DNA from: Notospermus geniculatus
Lineage: Eukaryota; Nemertea; Pilidiophora; Heteronemertea; Lineidae
Direction of reading: 5' to 3'
DNA length: 64,000 nt
NCBI GenBank assembly: GCA_002633025.1
Contig: NMRB01000902.1
Span: forward strand, 57,106 to 121,105
Positions 55,000 to 64,000 of this stretch are shown here, piece by piece (position 1 is the first letter of the stretch; each line of letters opens with the position of its first letter). A program made the translations under genes and the position numbers. The notes beneath the pieces are model-generated. The model was given only the letters and a program-made list of their open reading frames with translations, did no database searches and was not told the DNA's origin.

Positions 55000-55820
55000 A
55001 ATCCGTGCAGGTTTTCTGCATGTGGTGAGGCACCTTTTTGTGATTGAATAATTCAGGAACAACCTGTAACCCAGGAAACCGCAGACTTGACGACATGCGG
55101 GTTGTTATATCCATCGAACCGTACTAACCACAAAGTCGCCGAGTCACTCACATTTGGGCGCGAAAGCATATGTATCGGGCGAAACCTTTGCCAGGTCAAC
55201 AACGAGTGTCGCACTTTTATACCATCCCGTCAACAAAAGTGCATGGCGGAATCTTCGAAATGTGCGTGTCGTCGTCAGTCTGCTGATTTCGACCTCACGC
55301 TCTAGACACACCTATGCGAATGCCTGGATGGACGAGCAGTTGAGATTCATCATGGAAGCAATGTGCAGACAGGTGTGTGAATTATCGAACTGTTAGCTCA
55401 ATAGAAGAGGCCTGGCAGGCCGGGGCTTTCCGAATGTGCGATCCCTTTCATTCAATTCAAATGGACGCTGTGCATCATCAGTGCACATGGTTCGTGCATT
55501 CAACGCTGCTTCGCCTGCGTACATTGTATGTGCATATCGATATGTTGCACATTTTTTGTAGGCCTCGGGACTCTAGCTCAATAGCAGTGCTGTGTCTGAA
55601 CCATGAATCCTGACAATGCCTGAGGTAGGCCTAGGCCTAGTTCTTCGAAACAACCTGATAAAAATCTTGTCGTTTTAGGCCTACCGTATTCCATGGAACC
55701 TGAGAAAACACTGAGCATGCTGAGTGTAGGTTGCCATTATATGGTGACTAGGCTTGGGGCTGCCCTGTAGACCTAGTGTGGGGCCCGAACCCCATGAACT
55801 AGGCCCAGGGCTATGCCTAT
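55000..55820. other. No gene recognised
   Basis: Mixed sequence with several TAGGCCTA words near 55625-55690. The short plus-strand frames have no recognisable domain. Confidence 0.4.
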
Positions 55821-55827
55821 GCTTTCG

Positions 55828-55990
55828 AGCCACCAGCTTTCTATTTTTTGTTTAGGTGATGATAGCCTACAGGGGACAATCCACATTCAGTTTGCCGGTG
55901 GTCCTAGCCTACAGGCTGCCCTGCGGGGCCCCAACCCATGACAGCCACCAGCTTTCTGTTTTTTGTTTAGATGATGGTAGCGTAATTCAC
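55828..55990. repeat. Tandem duplication, about 110 bp
   Basis: GCCACCAGCTTTCTATTTTT-TGTTTAG is repeated as GCCACCAGCTTTCTGTTTTT-TGTTTAG, followed in both by GATGATAG/GATGGTAG and CACATT(C/T)AGTTTGCC. Each copy has a pyrimidine-rich stretch ending in TAG that imitates a splice acceptor. Confidence 0.6.
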
Positions 55991-56534
55991 ATTTAGTTTG
56001 CCTAGGCCTAGCCAACAGGACGGACGTTTACTTTATCATACTTTAAACAACGGAGGCATTGTTTCAGATATTCCTGGTTTAGTCCAGGCCTACAGCTTAG
56101 CGGAATAAAACCTGACAGTTGCAAGTCACGAGGCCAACAATTTTTTGAATATTTTGTTGGAGCTGAAGTGGCTCGTATTATGTAAGTGCTTTCCTCGCAT
56201 AAAAAAGGATCAACCACTAAAATTGCGACAAAATATATCATCCGTGTTTATTTCTTTTCAGTTTACAAATTCTTTTATTCTGCCCTTTCCCTTGACTGGG
56301 ACATCATACAAATATATTTTTGCGTGTGTTTGAAGAAATGCAGTCATGAAGTTTCTACCGTGTGAGATCGTTCCCTAAGGACAGAGAAATGATAGGCCTA
56401 CATAAGGTACGTTTTTTGATCATATTATTATTGTCATCAAAATTAAGTTGGACTAACAACTGAAAAAGAACCCTGGAAAAAATGAATTACATTGTAGTTT
56501 TTTGTTCGAACTGGTGAATTGAATAGGGCCTATT

Positions 56535-56938
56535 AGCGAGGTTTCGCAAATCTGAAAAACACGAAGTACGAAATGCGAAATTCAGCTTCATTTCCAGGAC
56601 CTAATATATTTCTGGTATGTTGGTTGCTACCACAAATGTCCCTGCTGCCAGTGCGTCTTTTAGCATATCACGTAAGATCGAGAGAGTTATGGTACATATT
56701 GAATTTGTTAAATTTCCACTTCGTTTCTACGAAGTCGATACGGAAGACAAATTTCGAAGTTTAATATACACTGTAACTCTATCGGTCTGACGACATACGC
56801 TAAAAGACGCTCTTGCAGCAGGCGATATTTGTGGTACCAGCCATCCCCTGAAGTACCGGTACATTACGTCATGGAAGTGAAGTCCAATTTCGTACTTCGT
56901 GTTCCGTCAGACTTGCGAGACCTTCCTAATGACCAAAT
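56535..56938. mobile_element. GGGAGGTTTCGC-type MITE, copy 3
   Basis: Starts TTAGCGAGGTTTCGCAAATC and ends TCAGACTTGCGAGACCTTCC. It has the same internal blocks as the other copies. Confidence 0.75.
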
Positions 56939-57269
56939 CGTCCACTTTCCTTCTGAGGCCACGAAGATTCGAGTATAGGCCTACTGTTTAGTATGCGTTA
57001 TCCGGTGTCCCCAACCAAAGATTTTGACGGAATACGGGTCGGCTACAATAGGCCGGACACTCAGGAACACACTCAGGAACTTCTGTCACGATATCCCGGC
57101 ACGATATGTCCCATATATCGGGAACATTAGATTCTATCGCACTGGCAGTCTCTTTGATTTATTGAATATCTAGGTTTAGGCCTAGACCACAAACGTGTGT
57201 CCATCGTTGCGCAACACGACTCTGTAGACTCGTATCAACGTGGTCATGTCACAAGGTTCAGACGATAGC

Positions 57270-57725
57270 CGTGGTTACACCTATCCAAAATCCCCGGGGT
57301 TTTTGAGACACGGGGTTTTTCCGAACCAGAAAAAACACGGCGTTGACACGGCGAGCGGTTACACTACTTAAAATGCGATTGGTAATAAGTTCCGTATCCC
57401 GGCGATAGGGGCACTGCATGTAGGCAACTCTGCATAATTAAGTGGCTGCTGGAGGCGTGAAATAGCCTATACGCATGCGCTTCACTCATCAATTTGCATC
57501 GCCGTCTGTCGGGGTGCGTGGAACTAGAAATAGACACGGGGATTTTGTGGTTACACTACATAGAATCTCCGTGCTTAAAATAGCCCTGGCGTTGCCCCTT
57601 CGAGATCGCTGGGGCTAATAAGCACGGGGATTTCAGACACGGTTCTATTTAGACCCGGCGATTTACAGGTGTAACCGCAAAATCCCCGGGGAAAGCACGG
57701 AGATTTATGTAGTGTAACCACAGCT
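57270..57725. mobile_element. GGTTACACCTA repeat, fullest copy
   Basis: Inverted ends GCCGTGGTTACACCTA and TAGTGTAACCACAGC. The interior contains GAGACACGGGGTTTTTCC, GGTTACACTACTTAAAATGC and many CCGTG/CACGG words, so the element appears built from repeated short inverted blocks. Compare 26020-26345 and 41046-41398. Confidence 0.7.
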
Positions 57726-57818
57726 AATATTTAAATGAAGTGCTGTTGCTTTTGTCCGTCCTTCGGATATTATGAATTACCACCGGATCGGTCTTCGTCA
57801 ACCAACCGGATACTAATA

Positions 57819-58208
57819 GCGAGGTTTCGCAAATCTGACGAAATACGAAAGTACGAAATACGAAATTGGACTTCATTTCCATGACGTAATGTACTTAAGG
57901 AGATGGTTGGTACCACAAATATTACCTGCTGCAAGAGCGTCTTTTAGCGTGACGACGTTAGACAGATAGAGTTACGGTGTATATTAAACTTTGAAATTTA
58001 TCTTTCCGTTTCCCCTTCGTAGATAGCCTACGAAGTGGAAATTTAAAAATGCAAGATGCATCATGACTCTCTCGGTCTTAAAAGACGCACAGGCAATAAG
58101 AATATACGTTTGTACCAACCATTTCAAGAAATACGTAAGGTACTGAAAATGAAGTTGAACTTCGTATTTCGTACTTTGTGTTTCGTCAGATTTGCGAAAC
58201 CTCACTAT
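57819..58208. mobile_element. GGGAGGTTTCGC-type MITE, copy 4
   Basis: Starts TAGCGAGGTTTCGCAAATCT and ends TCAGATTTGCGAAACCTCAC. Internal blocks are as in the copies at 17598, 49946 and 56535. Confidence 0.8.
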
Positions 58209-58222
58209 TGCACACTACAATC

Positions 58223-58637
58223 CCAAATAGTCCCAGTGGCGCGAGGTTTTCAGCCGATATCTCCGCAACGGCTGGGTCAAATTCAACATACCATCCATCA
58301 ATTAACTTGTCTTTCTTGCCGGTATCTTTCTGCTATCTTCATTTTTCGTGCAAGGCCTGCATAACGGCTCCCTTTCTCAAAACCCATTTCATTTCGCTAT
58401 GCTGTTCAGTGCAGTTTACACGTGCGCGATGCATTGCGTCATTTCAAAATGGCCGCCATTTCGGCCGTAAACACGAACTGTGATTTGTGAAAGAACTTTT
58501 TTCTGTCACGTTTTTCGGGAAAATGACAGTGATGATCGCTGTACCGCCAAGAAAGACAAGTCGATTGACGTATGTTTCATCAAAATCGGCCCAGCCGTTG
58601 CGGAACTATCGTTGATAAACCTCGCGCCAATCGGGAC
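58223..58637. mobile_element. TIR element AGTCCCAGTGGCGCGAGGTTT
   Basis: Arms of about 95 bp contain GGCGCGAGGTTT, CCGCAACGGCTGGG and ACTTGTCTTTCTTG at the left, and their complements at the right (58540-58637). Part of the long plus-strand frame 58480-58983 is simply this element. Confidence 0.75.
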
Positions 58638-59016
58638 TGGAATGGAGAGTAGACTGTATTTGAACAGTGCATGTGCACACATGAATTTTGAATCCGTCCC
58701 TGTGTCGTTTGCATATTTACGGACGAGACTGTTGGATCTGCCAATGAAATATTCCAAACTCAGGCTGGTCCTTCTCTTTCCCCAGGCCATTTTTGCCCAA
58801 TTCCACGACGAGTCATCTGAACCATGGTCCAAATCCCAAAAAACCCGACAATTTCGTTTGGATGTTGAAAAAAAATCCGTGCGTGTTCTAATGCTGCCTC
58901 CTGATGGTATACCAATGTCAAAAGACTCATTTTCGATGAAACTGACGTCACAAACAGTCAATAATTTGCAGAACTACATGTAGAAATCCAAGGGCCTCCT
59001 GATATGCACTGAGAAA

Positions 59017-59132
59017 TTAAACTTCGTCGATGTCGGCGTCATCCTCTTCTCCCCTTTTGCCGATTGCCGATGCGTTGCAACTGCAGGCAGAGCCACCCAT
59101 TGCGTAATAACAGAGGGCGCGACAGGCGTCAC
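59017..59132 (-). CDS. Peptide exon 4 (terminal)
   Basis: After acceptor TTTCTCACCAG, it completes a Gly codon and encodes DACRALCYYAMGGSACSC, then NASAI-GKR, then an acidic 11-residue tail and TAA. It differs from the other copies by Ala instead of Gly in the YYGMGG motif. The GKR predicts an amidated peptide. Confidence 0.8.
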
Positions 59133-62100
59133 CTGGTGAGAAAAAAAGAAACGAGTTAGAGCACAAGGGGTGATTACATGTATATCCACTTCTGAAGAGC
59201 TCATCATAATCTAACTTGTGAGAGTCTCCAACAAGGAATAGGCTTTTTCATATTTAGAACTTTACGATATTAACCTTTTCGCCAACTTAAAGGGACCCTA
59301 TAGGTACATGTAGCTAGCTATTAAAGGACCTCTAGAGGCAGATTTTTAGTGCATATTGATATGATTACTAGTGCAGAGTTTATGACATGAGGATCCAACT
59401 TGGGCATCAATTTTGAAGTAAAATTTCATCAGTGTCAACTTTTAACTCACAATTCATGAGTTCATGGTCACTAGCGCCATCTGTTGCATAGTGGAAGGAC
59501 TGTTAGTAGCCCAAAAACATGCTGCCTCTAGAGGCCCTTTAAGCTCATATCAGTGTGGTCACTTCATCACAGGTGGCGCTAGCAACTGACAACCGAGAGA
59601 TTTTGTCTCAAATGTTGATGTTTACCGTATTTTACTTCGGTGTAATGAGTACATCAAAATGCCTATGAGGAGGCTGCCTCTAGGGTCCTTTTAAACGTTT
59701 ATTGACCATTTCATTAATCGTAAAATAAGTCTTCATTTTGTGTTTTTCCTTTACACCACTATGTACGAAAGCCCAGAATGCTCATTCGAAATTCAAAATT
59801 CAATTTTGAATTTCGAAGTGAATATAGCGCCACTTCAAAATTCAATATTCATCTAGTCATCGGTTTCAAAATGGCGGGCGTCCAAAAAATCAAGTTTATG
59901 GACCACAATGGGACTGGTTGCCTTGTTGCTTATACGTTTCTGATAGTTGATCATTTACACTGGAAGAACTTGGTGAGTTCCAGTAGACATATAATGCTAA
60001 TTCAAAACTCAATGTTGAATTTTGAAGTGAGAAAATTGGCACTTCAAATGAAATTCAATATTGATTTTTGAATGAGCATTCTGCGCTTTCGTAACTATGG
60101 GCTCCGACGGTATTCTAGCGGAGTTTTAGTCATAATTCCAAACTTATTGGAAAAAATGACTGCTTGTGTGTAGAGTCATTATTTACCTCCCCTTTTTGTT
60201 AGCTCTAGAACCCTTTTACTAATTGCGGATGCGTTGCAGTGACAAGCAGATCCTCCCATCCCGTAATAACAGAGAGTGTTACAGGCTTCGTATCCTGCAA
60301 TAGAAAACGGATGTCGATATAGATAATTAGACGGGGAAAAAAATCGTCTAAGAAAGATTAGAAAAATAAATAAAGAAATGAGAAAAAGAACACAACGCCT
60401 ATTGATCGGACGTTCCTCTGTCATCCATAACAGTTGTCAAAATGCGTTGTATTTTTATGTCCCTTTTGCGGTTTCTAACACAAATAATGAATAAAAAATT
60501 TTAATTCAAGATGGAATGGTACAATAGTCTGTATCACCTGAGATTGTGGCGCAATACAACAACATGTATAGACATTCCGCATTTTGCGTATTTAGATGAT
60601 AAAGTCAAGTTGTTCCCTTGAAAAATGGGGCATTTTTTCTTAAACGCCCTGTGTCAAAATGCGTCGTATTTTTATGTCCTTTTTACGGTTTCTAACACAA
60701 ATAATGAATAAAAACTTTTAATTGAAGATGGAATGGTACAATAGTCTGTATCATCTGAGATTGTGGCGCAATACAACTACATTCCGTATTTTGCGTATTT
60801 AGATGATAAAGTAATTGTTCCCTTGAACAATGGGTGTATTCGACTCACTGTTCTCAACTGTACCCGAACAGGACGAGAACACAAGAACGTGTTCTCGAGT
60901 CTCGAACGGATAAGTGCCTGACTATGGTTTCACTTCCGGTGTCAATACTCGTGCCTAAAAATGCCCATTTTTTCAAGAATACTTCAAAATTATTCTGTTT
61001 AAAAATAGGAAATGACATTCATGTCATTTATGTTTGATTCTAAACCTCGAATAATTACACTATGATCTGACGAAAAATCTATATAAAATTGCCGCCAGTG
61101 CCCGCCATCTTTGTTCTCGTCTGTTCCCGTTTGCACCACTGATTGAGGTGGTATGAGATTCGGGAACAGGAACACGTTCCCGAACAAGTTTTCGGCTATT
61201 GGACTCATTCCAGAACACCGTTCTCTGCACCAGAACACAATAAGAACAGGGAGTCGAATACACCCATAGGGGGCATTTTTTCTCAAACACCCTGTCAAAT
61301 CACGTATTTGATGCGCAGTGTTATGATTTCTTTGCGAAAAAAAGTGGATGGCTGAAGGAATCTTGGTATCGTGCCATTAAAAGAGTTATTTCAGGTCAAC
61401 CCACCAGCGCCGTGATTTTTACCTTACCTGGTCGTTTTCCTAACGTGTGTTGTCGTTTACCGAGAGCGTGGGCGCTGCACTGGCACGCGGAGCCCCCCAT
61501 GCCGTAGAAACAAAGTGCATCACACGCCTCACCTGGGGAAGAAACGAATTAACAATGAGCAAAAAAATGTATAAATCCCACTCTACATGGGCAAATGGTC
61601 CAGCACATTTACTGAGTACAATGTATACTGAATAAAAATTTTCAGACAACATGTACATTGTATATGCACTTTAGCGGTAGGCCCAGGGTATGCTTTCCCA
61701 CTTCGCAAAAAATTGTAGAAATAACGTTTGAGATACATGTACGGGCCTAAAGCATGGCGCAAACCTGAGATTTTTCGTGCGATTTTTTTGGAGACTGCCA
61801 TTCCAACTGCTCTAGAGCGATGTGACATTTGCAGGATTTGTCGCCTAGTCTGCGGCAGATCGTTGCACCAAGCGACTAGTCACTGTGGTCGCCCGATTAA
61901 TCGTATCTCGTCTCATATCTGATCGCTCTGAGCATTTTTGTTCGGATTTGTTTGGGAAATGGTCATATTCGCATCAGATTCGCCTTATGGTAATTCGCTT
62001 TCGTCTATTCTAGTACATTAGTGAGGTTTAGCAATCAAACGATAAACGTAAACTTCACGACAACGATATTTTTCATACTACTTGTACACATTAACCAGAT

Positions 62101-62320
62101 TTTGTATAGCATTTTCGCTACGAAAATAACGTTGTCGTTAACGTTTACGTCTATCGTTTGATTTCTAAATCTCCATAATGTGAGCTTCTCAAACGTTTTC
62201 TTTACTTACTTCGTTTACTTTCGTCGCGTTTCATCGTGGATTTCTTACTTATTGCCGATGCATTACAGTCACATGCTGACCCACCCATACCATAGTAACA
62301 GAGGGTACCACACGTTTCAC
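59017..62320 (-). CDS. Secreted multi-peptide precursor (3' part): four tandem four-cysteine peptide exons
   Basis: Four minus-strand exons, 62320-62210, 61532-61428, 60294-60187 and 59132-59017, each have good splice sites and the same 1-1 phase, so they join without a frame break. Each encodes one copy of C-x3-C-(Y/F)-Y-(G/A)-M-G-G-S-A-C-x-C followed by a short tail. Tails end in dibasic sites (SKK...MKR, GKR, SKR, GKR). GKR after AI or HAL predicts C-terminal amidation in two copies. The last exon ends in an acidic tail (GEEDDADIDEV) and a stop. The C-x3-C/C-x-C spacing fits a cysteine-stabilised helix. This is prohormone-like architecture: a neuropeptide, hormone or defence-peptide precursor. 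The signal-peptide exon is not found and is probably beyond 62320. I do not recognise the family. Confidence 0.8.
59133..60186 (-). other. Intron between peptide exons 3 and 4, with two MITE-like elements
   Basis: Contains a TIR element at about 59320-59693 (ends AAAGGACCTCTAGAGGCAG and CTGCCTCTAGGGTCCTTT). A second lies at about 59765-60096 (ends TACGAAAGCCCAGAATGCTC and GAGCATTCTGCGCTTTCGTA). No further peptide copy was seen. Confidence 0.65.
60187..60294 (-). CDS. Peptide exon 3
   Basis: Acceptor TTGCAG; encodes YEACNTLCYYGMGGSACHC, then NASAI-SKR, VLELTKR and GG at the junction. No Gly precedes the first dibasic site, so this copy is not predicted to be amidated there. Confidence 0.8.
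60436..61290. repeat. Tandem duplication interrupted by a MITE
   Basis: 60436-60650 and 60653-60833 are direct copies (GTCAAAATGCGTTGTATTTT, GATGGAATGGTACAATAGTC, GATTGTGGCGCAATACAAC). The duplication resumes at about 61267 with GGGGGCATTTTTTCTCAAA after an insertion at about 60830-61266. It lies in the intron between peptide exons 2 and 3. Confidence 0.75.
60830..61266. mobile_element. TIR element ATGGGTGTATTCGACT
   Basis: Inverted ends ATGGGTGTATTCGACTCACT and GGGAGTCGAATACACCCAT, rich in GTTCTC/GAGAAC words. It is inserted in the second copy of the tandem duplication, at a site still intact in the first copy (near 60630). Confidence 0.75.
61428..61532 (-). CDS. Peptide exon 2
   Basis: Acceptor TTCCCCAG, donor CCAG|GTAAGG. 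Encodes EACDALCFYGMGGSACQC, then SAHAL-GKR, QHTL-GKR and P. Both GKR sites predict amidation, so this exon could yield the four-cysteine peptide plus a QHTL-amide. It is the most diverged copy. Confidence 0.8.
61533..62209 (-). other. Intron between peptide exons 1 and 2
   Basis: Contains the GGGAGGTTT-type MITE at 62018-62178. A partial AAAGCATGGCGC element end lies near 61746, with scattered GTCGC words to about 61930. No peptide copy was seen. Confidence 0.6.
62018..62178. mobile_element. GGGAGGTTTAGAAATC-type MITE, copy 2
   Basis: Ends TTAGTGAGGTTTAGCAATCA and TTTGATTTCTAAATCTCC. It shares the interior of 50689-50847 (TTTTTCATACTAC, AAAATAACGTTGTCGTTAA). It ends about 30 bp downstream of peptide exon 1 on the transcript. 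Confidence 0.75.
62210..62320 (-). CDS. Peptide exon 1 (first seen)
   Basis: Acceptor CTTTTCAG, donor CGAA|GTAAGT. Encodes ETCGTLCYYGMGGSACDC, then NASAISKKSTMKRDESKR. It needs one preceding base, so a coding exon must exist upstream (higher coordinates). The tail carries KK, KR and KR cleavage sites but no amidation Gly. Confidence 0.8.
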
Positions 62321-62329
62321 CTGAAAAGC

Positions 62330-63537
62330 ATTGAGTATCATATAGAAAATACACACCGTACTTCCAAACTTACTAAAGCGGTTCTCGGTGACACAAACAT
62401 CTTATGTCCAGGCACTTCATTCACAAAACCTCTCAACTTGTAGTTGTCTAAGTAAGTCTGTTGGATCATCTATCCCTATGGGGTTATATCATAAAGGAAT
62501 CAAACATAAAGGTTCAACTTACATATTTTGCGTTTTATAAATGTGGACAGTATCCCTTTAAACCTCAACAGATTTGCATTCTGACTCTTCCATATGATCG
62601 GCAAGACCCTTCTACATGTTTATTGCAAATTTTGTTGAATTCAGACCAGTTGATCTTATGATACAAAAGGACTGAATTAATGGGAACCCCACGAACGATG
62701 AGAGCGCAGGGTCATCTGTGTACATTTGAATAGGCTAACGTACATTTGCACATGGAACAATAATTGTGCTGAAAATAGCTCTGTTTTCCTCAGAAATGGA
62801 ATTAACGGCGTCAAGTTGACAGATTCATGTACCCCTTCACCACAAAAGGTTGAAGCTCCTGCCTATTACGTAAAGCCAAAATTCAGGCAGTGAGAGACAT
62901 CTGGTGGCAATACATGAAGTGTATCCCTCAGTTACTTCATCGTTCGCAGTTAAACCTTTATGTTTGATTATATGAATAAAGATTAGCAAATGTCTTTACT
63001 TCAGATTTGTATAGCATTGCATTTGTTTTGCAAAATTCAAGTAAAAGCATTGGTAATCCTTATTCATATGACCCGTTGTCAAAGGGCAAAGAACGGGGAC
63101 CAGTTGACTTTGGGATCTAGGCTCCTTTGATGCAACCCGTGGGTGTGAGTCTAAATTTTTCTCGTAGTGACTGAAAATCAAGTGCGTCAACTCCAGTTGA
63201 CGAGTATCACGGTGATAATCCCTCCGCTCGTGTGAGGCCGAATATCAAGGTGTCAATCCCTCTGAATGTGTGTGACCAACGGGTCGGATCACTTTCCCCT
63301 AAAAATTTAGAATAGTTGAAGATTATATGCGGTGTCAAACTTTTGGAAGAAAACATCTTCAAAAGTTAGCTTCCTCATTCGTCACACTCGCCCAGGCGCG
63401 AGGGTACATAGTTAAAAACAGTCTCGTCGTGTTCTGATGTTAGCTGGATATCATAAACGCCAGGGCCCGTATGCATAAAGGTGGAATAAGCTAATTATTC
63501 CAGGTATATCTCAACGTTATAACATGAAGTTATACCG
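62330..63537. other. No exon recognised upstream of peptide exon 1
   Basis: Searched by eye on the minus strand for a signal-peptide exon or a further C-x3-C-(Y/F)-Y repeat; none found. The sequence is mixed, without a clear element. Confidence 0.4.
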
Positions 63538-63824
63538 GTGTCGTAGAATGCCCCCGATATGAGATGCCCCTCAACAATAGATTCTGACGGATTAAGGGTC
63601 AGCCGGGCACTGACAAACAGAACTTCTGTTAACTTCTGTTACCAGATGTCCCCTGAACAAAATAAGCGGGCATCTGATATCGGGGACATTACATTCTATG
63701 ACACCAGTGTAACATCTACCAGTGTTCCCCATCTATGTTCTGACGGAATATGCGGCGACTTGACAATAGAGGACACACAGAGAAACATGTCGATCTACCT
63801 GTCAGCGTTTCCCAAACAATAGTG
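63538..63824. mobile_element. GGTGTCGTAGAATG / GGTGTAACATCT element
   Basis: 63538-63720 has inverted ends CCGGTGTCGTAGAATG and CATTCTATGACACCAG with inner GGTCAGCCGGGCA-type words. 63705-63824 matches the fragments at 24107-24215 and 44680-45200. Two related elements appear to be joined. Confidence 0.6.
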
Positions 63825-63827
63825 AGG

Positions 63828-63934
63828 TTTCGCTAGCGCCCGGTTAGGCCCTCGACGACGTTTATCTATTGTGTGCGTACACCCAAACAACGTCGTCGTA
63901 GGGCCTAACCGGGCGCTTGCGAAACCTCCCTAAT
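63828..63934. mobile_element. Shortest GGGAGGTTTCGC-type MITE
   Basis: About 107 bp with arms of about 40 bp: GTGAGGTTTCGCTAGCGCCC and GGGCGCTTGCGAAACCTCCC, then CGGTTAGGCCCT and AGGGCCTAACCG. The outer bases match the other GGGAGGTTT elements while the interior is unrelated. Confidence 0.8.
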
Positions 63935-64000
63935 AAAAACACTGGCAGATATAACATCGGGAATAAGCGTATTCCACTTTTATCAAAACTAGATGATGTG

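Noticed and set aside
58480-58983. 167-codon plus-strand frame and its 151-codon antisense partner
   Set aside because: The left third is the right arm of the TIR element at 58223-58637, and the rest probably overlaps the 3' UTR of the peptide gene on the opposite strand.
59017-62320. Endothelin-like or sarafotoxin-like peptide
   Set aside because: That family has C-x-C first and C-x3-C second; the order here is reversed and surrounding residues do not match.

Overview
The window is eukaryotic DNA, most likely from a marine invertebrate deuterostome and possibly an echinoderm or relative. The evidence is intron-split genes with GT/AG junctions, dozens of short inverted-repeat transposons, tRNA-derived SINEs, a LINE 3' end, and heavy use of the palindromic words TAGGCCTA, TACATGTA and ACCGGT. 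The lineage call is an inference from general repeat style, not proven. Two assembly gaps (24751-24773, 38488-38658) and one ambiguous base (40765) are present.

Four multi-exon genes can be assembled by joining open exons whose splice phases agree. (1) A Canopy-family (CNPY2-like) ER saposin-like protein lies on the minus strand at 27581-32376, complete from signal peptide to a KDEL-like tail. (2) SMUG1, a uracil-DNA glycosylase, lies on the plus strand at 34989-38173, complete, with an unusual N-terminal extension of about 340 residues. Its ATG and that of CNPY are head to head about 2.6 kb apart. (3) A 651-residue protein that I do not recognise lies on the plus strand at 46489-52767. It has an acidic N-terminal half with two LIR/SIM-like motifs, a Cys/His cluster, a basic middle and a C-terminal coiled coil. 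(4) The 3' part of a secreted multi-peptide precursor lies on the minus strand at 59017-62320. It has four tandemly duplicated 1-1 phase exons, each encoding one small four-cysteine peptide bounded by dibasic (KR) or amidating (GKR) processing sites. This is the best candidate for an undescribed system in the window. Two weaker gene pieces are an acidic first exon with an EH1-like repressor motif (minus strand, 19542-19920) and a possible terminal exon at 8768-8959.

Layout: 1-9 kb holds a SINE, foldback elements and three tandem arrays. 9-15 kb holds nested repeats and a LINE 3' end. 15-21 kb holds a tandem array split by a foldback, the EH1-motif exon and a Tc1-like element. 22.2-24.5 kb is a dense cluster of MITEs, several with TTA target duplications. 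27.5-38.4 kb holds CNPY and SMUG1. 39-46 kb is mostly transposon fragments, including MITEs whose termini carry the CRE word TGACGTCA. 46.3-53.2 kb holds the novel coiled-coil gene, with a CRE-bearing upstream region and MITEs in most introns. 53.4-58.7 kb holds foldback elements and several copies of a MITE superfamily ending GGGAGGTTT. 59-62.3 kb is the peptide gene, and 62.3-64 kb is intergenic sequence with MITEs.

Most of the longer open frames outside the listed genes fall inside inverted or tandem repeats and were not called as genes. All exon joins come from reading the sequence; no transcript or database evidence was available.
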